Shown: piece after piece, positions 24,604 through 32,822 of the stretch
Numbering within the stretch: the stretch's first letter is position 1
Layout of the letters: each line of letters begins with the position of its first letter
NCBI GenBank assembly: GCA_024233005.1
Contig: JACKQE010000003.1
Span: 1 to 64,000, forward strand
Direction of reading: 5' to 3'
Length of the DNA: 64,000 nucleotides
Source: Akkermansiaceae bacterium
GTDB lineage: Bacteria > Verrucomicrobiota > Verrucomicrobiia > Verrucomicrobiales > DEV007
Program-made: the position numbers and the translations under genes
Notes under the pieces: model-generated
What the model was told of the DNA's origin: nothing
What the model saw: the letters and a program-made list of their open reading frames with translations, nothing else
Databases searched by the model: none

Positions 24604-25784
24604 TTGAAAATCCCCCCGATCGCCGATTCAATGAGCGGAATTTTTGCAAGCAGCGGAACCACCAAAATGATGCCATTGCCAAGGGTGAACCTTCGTCGGA
24701 TTCCTGCATCAACGGGCCATCTCGGAAGCGCCTCCAAGGTTTCATAGACCGTGATCAAGTGTGCTCGCTTTCCCTCCATTTCCTGTCGTTCCGAGTTGGT
24801 CGAAACCTTTGCAATCGCAAGCTCCAAAGCACTGATTTCGCGTCCCACGATGTCAGCCTCGGCAGCTGCCTCGTCAGCGTTCCGCGACATTTCCCTGTGG
24901 AAAAATCCCATCGGAACCACAAAGGCAACCACTTCGATGGCAAGCATCACCAGCAGAAAAAGAGCGAAGTAGCGCCTCCATCGGTGGAACCAATTGAGAA
25001 GTGCGCTGGTGCCTTTGTCGCTGATCCCCGCATCATCCGCAGAATTGACCGGGGCGGTGAAGGTGATTGATCCGCTGGTTGACACAGTCCGGACGGAGGA
25101 ACTGACCCCGAGTATTTCGTGATGCGGACTGCCGGTAAGAGCCGCCGGCATCGCCAACCAGAAAGCGAAAAAACCCAGTGGCAACATGACCAGACCCGCC
25201 TGAAAGAAGAAAAAATCACCCACCATTCGAAGCCCTCCAGCACCGTCGGGATAAGCGGGAATGACTCTCAGGCGGACCCGCTGGCGGTCGAACCGGTGAC
25301 CCACTAACCCGTAACCAACCATTTGGCCGGCGTGGCGCCCCACCAGAAATGCTCCCATGGTTTCGAGGGCCAGTTTGATTGCGAAAAATTCTCCCAAAGT
25401 GCCCGCTTCTCCCGTCGAGCTTGCTACCGGTCTTGCCACAGTGAGGTAGGTCAACCAAAGGACAATGGGAAAAGCGATGGATCCAATCCGTCCAAGCTTC
25501 CGGGCAAAGTCCTCCATGGAGGAGAGAAACAGGGCTGGAGATTCCACAAGTCCGCAGACCATCTCCCGGCGAAAGAGTCGTTCCATCATGCCCCGGAAGC
25601 GGGACTCCATGTCCCCAGCAAGATACAATCCAACTGCCAAAAGCCCCCATCCACTTATTTCGGCCCAGGCAAAAGTATCCTCCAGTCCCACCAACTGGTT
25701 CCACCGGATGAGCACCATCAAGAGCATTCCGAAGGCGGCAAATGCCGCGCCGTTCCGGCCCGAGAGTGACATGGCCTTTTTCAT
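24600..25784 (-). CDS. Multi-pass membrane protein of unknown function
   Basis: I do not recognise this 394-aa protein. It has about seven hydrophobic segments, including FGMLLMVLIRW, ISGWGLLAVGLYLA, IAFPIVLWLTYLTVA, LVMLPLGFFAFWLAM, LFLLVMLAIEVVAFVV and, at the end, ILVVPLLAKIPLI. A charged helical stretch with heptad character (about 310-350, REISALELAIAKV) lies inside the cytoplasm or periplasm. The ATG at 25784 is used; a longer frame adds 96 residues that look non-coding. It is the first gene of the seven-gene signalling operon and may work with the hybrid kinase. Confidence 0.7.
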   Translation of the reverse strand: MKKAMSLSGRNGAAFAAFGMLLMVLIRWNQLVGLEDTFAWAEISGWGLLAVGLYLAGDMESRFRGMMERLFRREMVCGLVESPALFLSSMEDFARKLGRIGSIAFPIVLWLTYLTVARPVASSTGEAGTLGEFFAIKLALETMGAFLVGRHAGQMVGYGLVGHRFDRQRVRLRVIPAYPDGAGGLRMVGDFFFFQAGLVMLPLGFFAFWLAMPAALTGSPHHEILGVSSSVRTVSTSGSITFTAPVNSADDAGISDKGTSALLNWFHRWRRYFALFLLVMLAIEVVAFVVPMGFFHREMSRNADEAAAEADIVGREISALELAIAKVSTNSERQEMEGKRAHLITVYETLEALPRWPVDAGIRRRFTLGNGIILVVPLLAKIPLIESAIGGIFK

Positions 25785-26325
25785 TGGGAATACCGTCGCG
25801 CCCGCCCGCTGGGCGAGCACCCTATGGGGCAGAAAGCACCCGGCGGAGCGAGAAAGGTGAGGAATCGGGCGCCCCTTTGGCCGGGATGCGCCACCTTTCT
25901 GAAGCAGAAACAAGCACCGTTTGAACGCATCCCAAAAGAATATTGTAATACATGGCAATCCATGAGGATGATGGTCCTTCACGAGGCTGGGTGCGTCCGA
26001 CCTGGTGAAGCTGCTCCGTTCAGGTTCCGTCGGGTGTTTCCATGGTAAAGGCGTGTTTCCCGTTTTTCCATACATTTATTCCCACAATGCCTCCCGGGCC
26101 GGCGATTTCGGCAAGGAAAGCTCCGTCAACAGCATAGGGCCTCCACCCGCCCAGGCCTTGGAGGTAGAGGATATAGATGGGAATAGGGGCCAGGAGGATG
26201 GAAGTCGCATCTGGTCGGAACAACAAGTCGGCGACAGAATTGTCTTGCCTCTGCTTTGGCTTGTGAGTCATATCTGGAAATTGCCCCATCGAGGAAGACA
26301 GGAAGCAAGTATCAGTGGACATCCA
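25785..26325. other. Divergent intergenic region, no firm gene
   Basis: These 541 bases separate the minus-strand signalling operon from a plus-strand pair and should hold both promoters. A 9-bp inverted repeat AGAAAGGTG / CACCTTTCT (25851-25859, 25892-25900) encloses a GC-rich segment, about 65-130 bases before the membrane-protein start, and could form a leader hairpin. A 100-codon minus-strand frame (26020-26322) with one hydrophobic stretch is possible but unsupported. Confidence 0.4.
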
Positions 26326-26838
26326 ATGAGCGAAATCCCAAACCTATTCATTCAACTGATCCAACTGGGATTTCATGGATTTGCCTTTGCCTTGTTCTTT
26401 TTAAGTTTCCAGCGGTTCGGCCAGATTTCCGCCCAGGAAATTCCCGACAACCTTGAACCGGCCCAGATTGAGAGGCGCATGGAAAGAACCGACAAATTAC
26501 TCGGCATGCTGAAGTGGTTCATGGTGTTTTCCGTGCTGTTTTTTGTGCTCGGTGTTTCCGCCCAAATCATCGCCAAACGCATTGAAAATCAGAATCAAAT
26601 CGAATCCGGCAGCGTCGAAAACCAATTGACCGTTTCCATTTTTCCGGGTGACATGTCAACCATCGGACCAACGCTTAAAATCGACGGCAGAAAAGTGGCC
26701 TTAGAAGACGGAACGGGCACGGTAAGAGTCGGGAGCAAAGGGTATCTTGCCATCGATATCAATTCCCTGATCAACCTGGCCACCAAGGCGTCTGAAACCA
26801 AAACTAAAGGAGAACTGACAGGAGGATTGGGAGAATGA
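26326..26838 (+). CDS. Small membrane protein of unknown function
   Basis: A 170-aa protein with two membrane segments (FIQLIQLGFHGFAFALFFLSF near residues 7-28 and MVFSVLFFVLGVSAQIIA near 66-83) separated by a charged loop, then a C-terminal domain of about 85 residues (VSIFPGDMSTIG, VRVGSKGYLAIDIN). I do not recognise the family. The ATG at 26326 gives a sensible N-terminus; longer frames do not. Its stop overlaps the ATG of the TPR gene (ATGA), so the two proteins probably act together. They diverge from the signalling operon. Confidence 0.72.
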   Translation: MSEIPNLFIQLIQLGFHGFAFALFFLSFQRFGQISAQEIPDNLEPAQIERRMERTDKLLGMLKWFMVFSVLFFVLGVSAQIIAKRIENQNQIESGSVENQLTVSIFPGDMSTIGPTLKIDGRKVALEDGTGTVRVGSKGYLAIDINSLINLATKASETKTKGELTGGLGE

Positions 26839-27518
26839 AGAACAAAGCTTGTTTGCTCTGCGTTCTGCTCGCGTGCTGGGGTCTTCTCCTGGCGCTTCCC
26901 GCTCAGACACCCCCTCCGGCACCGGCTTCGGTCAGGGCCACGGTGGAGCAAGCCGCTGCGTTGAAGGACGACGCTCCGCAAAAAGCCCTCGACCTGCTGG
27001 CCACCGTGATCACCGTGATCCCTCCGGATATTCAGACGGATCTCGACAAGGCGGAGCACATTGCCAAATTGGCCGTTCTGTTTCAATCTGATCGGACTTA
27101 CTATGACGCGGCGCTGCTCGCCGGATCGTTGCAATTGCAAATCCATTCCGCCGGGATGGCACTCCGGTATTATGAGGCGATCTGGGACGCCAAACAAAAG
27201 AGCGGCATCCAGGACGGGGAGATCTATAACCGTTTGGGATGGGCCGCCTACAAGTCGGGAGACCTTGACAAGGCAGTCAAGAATTTTGAGCTCGCCATCG
27301 CCACCGAGGAACCCTTGGACCCCGGCACCAAGGACAAACCCGGCACCAAGGAAAAAGCCCGCAACAATCTGGGACAAGTATACTTTCAAATGGGGAATCT
27401 CCCGGAAGCTAAGAAAGTCTGGAAGCAGTCGTCCATCCTGGGCAGCGAATTTGCCAAAGAGGCCCTGGCGAAGATTGAGGAATTTGAAAAAGCCAAGGCG
27501 CAGGAAAGCCAGAAATAA
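26835..27518 (+). CDS. Secreted TPR-repeat protein
   Basis: A 227-aa protein with a signal peptide (residues 1-24, LLCVLLACWGLLLALPAQ) and TPR-like helices in the mature part. Clear repeats are IYNRLGWAAYKSGDLDKAVKN and NLGQVYFQMGNLPEAKKVW. TPR proteins scaffold protein complexes; here the site should be the periplasm or cell surface. It is translationally coupled to the preceding small membrane protein. The frame ends with a lysine-rich tail. Confidence 0.82.
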   Translation: MKNKACLLCVLLACWGLLLALPAQTPPPAPASVRATVEQAAALKDDAPQKALDLLATVITVIPPDIQTDLDKAEHIAKLAVLFQSDRTYYDAALLAGSLQLQIHSAGMALRYYEAIWDAKQKSGIQDGEIYNRLGWAAYKSGDLDKAVKNFELAIATEEPLDPGTKDKPGTKEKARNNLGQVYFQMGNLPEAKKVWKQSSILGSEFAKEALAKIEEFEKAKAQESQK

Positions 27519-27721
27519 AATCCCGGGCGAAACCATCCTGGTAAAGTTGGGACACGGAGGCTCCCCCTGTGCCAAGTCCTGAATCAGAAGTGCCACCCAA
27601 TCGACGCGACCACCGGAGGAGTCGTCTCCTCCCAGATTTCGGGGATGAAGGAAACATTCCCTTTTCTCCGGCACACCCTCTTGGATCTGCAGATTTGGCT
27701 CAGCTATCCCATCGGCCCGAC

Positions 27722-29125
27722 ATGAAGCCTCTCATTTTCTTTCTTATCCTGCTGGGTTTACTTTTCCTTGGAGAGCTTTCGGCCATCGCAGAGTCCGAGC
27801 CGAGAAAAAATGTGTTGTTCCTTGTCGTCGATGACTTGAACACCCGGCTGGGGTGTTATGGCGATGACCGGGTTCAGTCGCCCAACATCGACCGGTTGGC
27901 GGCCCGCGGACTCCTCTTTGAACGGGCCTATTGCCAGTATCCTTCCTGCGGCCCGAGCAGGGCTTCCGTTTTGACCGGATTGCGCCCCCACCACACCCGG
28001 GTAATCGACAACCGAACCCGATTGCGCGAAGCGCTGCCCAACGCGATCACTCTGCCGCAATGGTTCCGGCGTCACGGCTACCGGACTTCACGAGTCGGCA
28101 AAGTGTTCCATCAGGATGTGCCGACCGATCTCGGCACCGGCGGATTGGATGATCCGGATTCTTGGGATGAGGTGGTGAATCCACGCGGCCGCGACAAGGA
28201 TGACGAAGCTTTGCTGACCGTTCACACGCCTTCCCTCCCACTTCCGGATCAAATGGCCTTTCTCGCCGCGGCAGGAAACGATACCGAGCAGACGGACGGC
28301 AAGGTGGCGGGTGAAACGATCCGATTGCTGAGACAGAATGCCGGAAAAAAGTTCTTCCTGGCGGCGGGATTTTACCGCCCGCATCTCCCCAGCATTGCTC
28401 CGAAAAAGTGGTTCAACCTCTGCGCTTTGGACCAAACCACCTTGCCTGCCCTTCCCCAACAATATCGCGAGCGAGTCCCGGAACCGGCCTTGGCTTCGAC
28501 CCCGGTCTGGCCCAATTTCGGCACCACCGAGCTCCAAGCGCGGGAATGCGTGCTCGCCTACCATGCGACGGTCAGCTTTGTCGATGCCCAGATCGGACGG
28601 GTGCTGGACGCGCTGGATGCCCTGGACCTCGCCAAGTCCACTCTGATCGTCCTCTGGGGGGATCACGGCTTTCATCTCGGCGAGCATGGCTTGTGGAGGA
28701 AAAACAGCCTGTTCGAGGAATCGACTCGCGCTCCTTTGATCCTTGCCGCTCCCTGGATCGCGGACAGCCAGGGCCGATCGTGTCCAAATCCGGTGGAATT
28801 CATCGACATTTTTCCGACCGTGACCGAGGCGGCGGGATTGCCCCTGCCGAAAGCACTGGATGGACTCAGTTTGCTGTCGTTACTGGAGAATCCCGGCGCC
28901 AGCCACGATCGGCCGGCCTACAGTGAAGTTCACTTTGGCGACATTCCCGGCCGGACCGTGCGCACCTCCGGTTGGCGATACACGGAATGGGGGCCGGAGG
29001 GCTCCGCAGGCCGGGAACTCTACAACGAAAGACTCGATCCCGAGGAGATGAACAACCTGGCCGAGGATCCATCCCACCAGGAGGTTCGTGGGAAGCTGAG
29101 AGCACTTTTGGCAAAGAATGCTTGA
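27722..29125 (+). CDS. Secreted sulfatase (iduronate-2-sulfatase-like, type I)
   Basis: A 467-aa arylsulfatase-superfamily enzyme with a signal peptide (residues 1-23). The formylglycine motif is CGPSR at 76-80, of the C-x-P-x-R type, preceded by the metal-binding Asp pair VVDDLN (35-40). The later GDHGFHLGEHGLW motif supplies further active-site residues. Its overall features resemble iduronate-2-sulfatase or choline-sulfatase groups used to strip sulfate from polysaccharides, common in Verrucomicrobiota. The ATG at 27722 starts a good signal peptide; a longer frame from 27569 does not. No dedicated anaerobic or aerobic sulfatase-maturing enzyme is seen nearby. Confidence 0.92.
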   Translation: MKPLIFFLILLGLLFLGELSAIAESEPRKNVLFLVVDDLNTRLGCYGDDRVQSPNIDRLAARGLLFERAYCQYPSCGPSRASVLTGLRPHHTRVIDNRTRLREALPNAITLPQWFRRHGYRTSRVGKVFHQDVPTDLGTGGLDDPDSWDEVVNPRGRDKDDEALLTVHTPSLPLPDQMAFLAAAGNDTEQTDGKVAGETIRLLRQNAGKKFFLAAGFYRPHLPSIAPKKWFNLCALDQTTLPALPQQYRERVPEPALASTPVWPNFGTTELQARECVLAYHATVSFVDAQIGRVLDALDALDLAKSTLIVLWGDHGFHLGEHGLWRKNSLFEESTRAPLILAAPWIADSQGRSCPNPVEFIDIFPTVTEAAGLPLPKALDGLSLLSLLENPGASHDRPAYSEVHFGDIPGRTVRTSGWRYTEWGPEGSAGRELYNERLDPEEMNNLAEDPSHQEVRGKLRALLAKNA

Positions 29126-29226
29126 TGCCCTGATCGGTCCGGACTGCCTCCGAAGGCTCCTACGCCGTTTGACCCTGCCCCCGGGGGGTGCTACACTCGC
29201 CGTTTCCCCAGACAAGCCCCCCTTTC

Positions 29227-31977
29227 ATGAGCGACGACGCGGGTCAAAACCCCTACAAAGACACCATCCATCTGCCCCAGACGGAGTTCCCGATGCGCGG
29301 AAACCTCGTCGAGCGTGAGCCATTGCGGCTGGCCCAATGGGAAGAGCAGGATATTTACCACCGTGTTCAGGAGCGCCGCCGGGAGGCTGGTGCCCCCAAA
29401 TTCATCCTCCACGACGGTCCGCCGTTCGCCAACGGGGATGTCCACATGGGCACGGCCCTGAACAAAATCATCAAAGACCTGGTCCTGAAGTCTCGCTCCA
29501 TGGCCGGATTCGAGACTCCCTATGTGCCGGGATGGGACTGCCACGGCCTGCCGATCGAGTTCAAAGTCGTCCGCGAAGCCGCCGGGCTCGATGCTCCGGA
29601 AATTCGCCGCCGATGCGAGGAATTCGCCCGCAAATTCATCGACATCCAGCGCAAATCCTTCCGCCGTCTGGGCGTTTTCGGGGACTGGGATCACCCCTAT
29701 CTCACTCTTTCGGCCGACTATGAGGCCGCCATTGTGCGCTTTTTCGCAACGGCAGTGGACAAAGGTCTCGTCTACCGCAGCCAGCGCCCGGTGCAGTGGA
29801 GTTACGGGGCCAAAACCGCGCTCGCGGAAGCGGAGGTGGAATACAAAGAAAAGTCGTCACCGGCCATCTTTGTCAAATTCCCGGCCCTGACCGGTCCGGT
29901 CAAGGAACTGGGCGGCAGCTTCGTGATCTGGACGACCACGCCGTGGACGCTGCCAGCCAACCTAGGGATCATGGTGCATGCCGATTTCACCTATGTGGTG
30001 GGAGATTTTGCCCATGCCGACGGCCGACAAGATCGGTTCGTGATCGCCCGACCTCTCCTGGAAAGTTTTTCCCAAAAGACCGGCTTTATCCTTGATGCGG
30101 CGTCAGCCCGCGAATTCAGCGGCAAGGAATTGGCCGGTTCGCTGGCTCAACACCCGTTCCTCGACCGAGAAAGTCGGGTCATCATGGCCCCCTTTGTCAC
30201 CGCCGACACCGGCACCGGGCAGGTCCACACCGCCCCCGGCCACGGCAAGGAAGACTATATCGCGGGACGGGAAGCCGGCCTCGGTCTGCTTTCTCCGGTC
30301 GATGATGACGGAAAATTCACCGAAGAATGCGGACTGCCCGATCTGGTGGGCATGCTGGTCTTCGATGCCAATGTCCCCATCATCAAGCTGTTGGCGTCCC
30401 GCGGCATGCTCGTTGGAAAAGAAACCTACAAGCACGACTATCCGCATTGCTGGCGCAGCAAGACGCCCATCATCTTCCGCGCGGTGCCGCAGTTCTTTCT
30501 CAGCATCGACGACATCCGGGCCGCCGCGTTGGCTGAAATCCAGAACGTGCAATGGCTCCCTCCCTGGGGACAGGCCCGCATCTATGGCACGGCGGAGAAC
30601 CGTCCCGACTGGTGCATCAGCCGTCAGCGCACTTGGGGAGTGCCCTTGCCGGTTTTCCTCAAGCCCGACGGGGAGGCGCTCGTCGATGCCCGCGTGGCGC
30701 GCAAGGTCGCCGACCTCATCGAGCAGCACGGCACGAATCTGTGGTTCGAGAAGAGCGATGCTGAATGGTGCGCGATGCTCGGCTTGCCGGGGGACCTCGT
30801 CAAATGCGGAGACACTCTGGACGTCTGGATTGACTCGGGCTGCAGCAGCATGGCCGTCACCGAGCGCCATCCCGACCTCGGCGCCGGTGGCATTGCGGAC
30901 CTCTACATCGAGGCCACCGACCAGCACCGTGGCTGGTTCCAATCGTCGCTCATGTGCAGCATCATCCATCGGGACCGAGCTCCCTACAAGGCGGTCATGA
31001 CCCATGGTTTCGTCACGGACACCAACGGCGAGAAGCTCTCCAAAAGCGGTGACAAACCGGTCAATGCGGAGCACTACGTCGGCAAATTCGGGGCGGACAT
31101 TGTCCGGCTCTGGGTCAGCAGCGTGGACTGGAAAGATGATGTCCCGTTTTCCGACAAACTGTTCCAACAGAATGCGGAAGCCTACCGCCGCCTGAGGAAC
31201 ACCCTGCGGATCCTCCTGGCCAATCTCCACGACTACGACGCGGCGCGCGACACGGTGCCGGACACTGCGTTCACCCTCGTGGACCGGTGGATCCTGGAAC
31301 GACTCCATGGACTGATCCGTGAGTGTGTTGAAGCCTACGACCGCTACGACTTCCGGCGCGTCTTCGCCGCAGTGAACCAGTTCTGCGCCGTGGATCTGAG
31401 CGCCCTTTACGTCGACATCACCAAAGACCGGCTTTACTGCGACGCCGCCGACAGCCCGCGCCGCCGGGCCACGCAAACGGCGATGGCGCGCATCCTGAAC
31501 AGTCTGACGCGACTGCTCGCCCCGATCCTCGCCTTCACCGCCGAGGAAGCCTGGGAAAGCGCCGGACACAAGGATTCTGTCCATCTGGAAACCTTTCCGG
31601 TTCCGGATCCAGCCTACGCCGGCAATGAGGCCACTCTCATTGTCGAAGAGCTCCTCAATGCGCGCACCGCGGTTCAGGTTGAAATCGAAAAGCTTCGCCA
31701 AGCGAAGCTCATCGGTAGCAACCTGGAAGCCCGCGTGGTCCTCCTGGCTCCAGAGGGGAGCGTCGCGACCCCCGCCCTGGCGGATCCCGCCGTGCTGGAG
31801 GAATTTCTCATCGTGAGTGATCTGGAAGTCAGGATCACCCCGGGAGCCTGGGCCGCCACCGCCACCGCAAGCGAGCGCCCACGGTGCGCGCGTTGCTGGC
31901 GCCATGAGGAATCCGTGGGTCGGAACCCCGCACACCCCGATCTCTGCCAACGCTGCGATGATGCGGTGATCGCCTGA
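29227..31977 (+). CDS. ileS: Isoleucyl-tRNA synthetase
   Basis: A 916-aa class I aminoacyl-tRNA synthetase that charges tRNA-Ile. The HIGH motif is HMGT at 73-76 within PPFANGDVHMGT, the KMSKS motif is KLSKS near 603, and a C-terminal zinc finger is visible (CARCW ... CQRC). An editing CP1 domain fills the region between about 190 and 400 (WTTTPWTLPAN, GTGQVHTAPGHG). Length and layout are those of the bacterial IleRS type. The ATG at 29227 was chosen. lspA follows after 21 bases, the classic ileS-lspA pair. Confidence 0.97.
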   Translation: MSDDAGQNPYKDTIHLPQTEFPMRGNLVEREPLRLAQWEEQDIYHRVQERRREAGAPKFILHDGPPFANGDVHMGTALNKIIKDLVLKSRSMAGFETPYVPGWDCHGLPIEFKVVREAAGLDAPEIRRRCEEFARKFIDIQRKSFRRLGVFGDWDHPYLTLSADYEAAIVRFFATAVDKGLVYRSQRPVQWSYGAKTALAEAEVEYKEKSSPAIFVKFPALTGPVKELGGSFVIWTTTPWTLPANLGIMVHADFTYVVGDFAHADGRQDRFVIARPLLESFSQKTGFILDAASAREFSGKELAGSLAQHPFLDRESRVIMAPFVTADTGTGQVHTAPGHGKEDYIAGREAGLGLLSPVDDDGKFTEECGLPDLVGMLVFDANVPIIKLLASRGMLVGKETYKHDYPHCWRSKTPIIFRAVPQFFLSIDDIRAAALAEIQNVQWLPPWGQARIYGTAENRPDWCISRQRTWGVPLPVFLKPDGEALVDARVARKVADLIEQHGTNLWFEKSDAEWCAMLGLPGDLVKCGDTLDVWIDSGCSSMAVTERHPDLGAGGIADLYIEATDQHRGWFQSSLMCSIIHRDRAPYKAVMTHGFVTDTNGEKLSKSGDKPVNAEHYVGKFGADIVRLWVSSVDWKDDVPFSDKLFQQNAEAYRRLRNTLRILLANLHDYDAARDTVPDTAFTLVDRWILERLHGLIRECVEAYDRYDFRRVFAAVNQFCAVDLSALYVDITKDRLYCDAADSPRRRATQTAMARILNSLTRLLAPILAFTAEEAWESAGHKDSVHLETFPVPDPAYAGNEATLIVEELLNARTAVQVEIEKLRQAKLIGSNLEARVVLLAPEGSVATPALADPAVLEEFLIVSDLEVRITPGAWAATATASERPRCARCWRHEESVGRNPAHPDLCQRCDDAVIA

Positions 31978-31998
31978 TCAGTCCCCTTGGGAACCGTC

Positions 31999-32493
31999 AT
32001 GAAATACCTGCTCTGGATCACACTCCCGCTCTATGCTCTGGACCAGTGGACCAAATGGCTCATCGTCCAGAATTTCCAATTGGGTGATTTCCGCCCCGTC
32101 ATTCCGGGTTTTTTCAATCTGGTGCGCGTCCACAATACCGGAATGGCCTTTGGCACGGGCAATGGGGGGGAACATTCCAACCTCATTTTCACCACTATCG
32201 CCACAGTGGCGATGGTGGTCATCACGTTCATCTGGCGGCGTGGCGGCTTTCCGTTGGTCATGCAAAAAGTGGCCGCCGCACTGCTGGTCTCGGGCATCGC
32301 AGGCAATGTGACCGACCGCCTCCTGCCGGGTCGCGGTTATGTGGTGGATTTTCTGGATTTCTACATTGGCCAAGCTCATTGGCCATCCTTCAACGTGGCC
32401 GACAGTTGCATTTGCGTCGCCGCGGTGCTCCTATTTTGGGGATCGATCCGGACCGAGCGGATTCTGGCAGGCAAAGCCTCCTCACCCGAATAA
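31999..32493 (+). CDS. lspA: Lipoprotein signal peptidase II
   Basis: A 164-aa inner-membrane aspartic protease that removes signal peptides from prolipoproteins. Four hydrophobic segments are visible. The two catalytic aspartates lie in GNVTDRLLPG and FNVADSCI, both matching the family. The ATG at 31999 (MKYLLW) is preferred; a TTG at 31987 would add four residues. It follows ileS in a likely operon, as in many bacteria. A client lipoprotein, the M48 protease at 55655, is present in the window. Confidence 0.96.
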   Translation: MKYLLWITLPLYALDQWTKWLIVQNFQLGDFRPVIPGFFNLVRVHNTGMAFGTGNGGEHSNLIFTTIATVAMVVITFIWRRGGFPLVMQKVAAALLVSGIAGNVTDRLLPGRGYVVDFLDFYIGQAHWPSFNVADSCICVAAVLLFWGSIRTERILAGKASSPE

Positions 32494-32822
32494 AAAGCGG
32501 ACCCGGCCGGGCCCAAGAGGAGCATCCTTCGCCCTTGGCAACGGGGTACAAGTGGGATCAACGAATCGCGGATCCGTTCCGGACGCACCTATTTCCGGTT
32601 TATTTTTTTGACCAACAGGAAAAGGTCGAAAGCGCAATGCTGCCTACCAAAAGGATTGACCAAGGGGCACTTTTGACGAAGGATGATTCCACGAACCATG
32701 GATGTTTCCTTTCAATTTCCATCTTGGAGACTGCTTGATACCTGCCTGGTGGGAAAGCCTCCGCGAGACGCTCTTCTGTCAGCCACTGAGGCTTTTCTGG
32801 ATTGGTCTCAGAGCCCCGCCTG
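32494..32822. other. Intergenic region between lspA and the kinase gene
   Basis: About 330 bases without a gene. A short GC-rich inverted repeat (GACCCGG / CCGGGCC) just after the lspA stop could aid termination. Below it an AT-richer patch near 32590-32610 could carry a promoter, but no clear -35/-10 pair was found. Confidence 0.4.

Noticed and set aside
26020..26322. 100-codon minus-strand frame before the small membrane protein
   Set aside because: No family, no clear ribosome site; kept only as a possibility in the intergenic note.
30103..31950. 615-codon minus-strand frame
   Set aside because: Antisense to ileS, which has all expected motifs.
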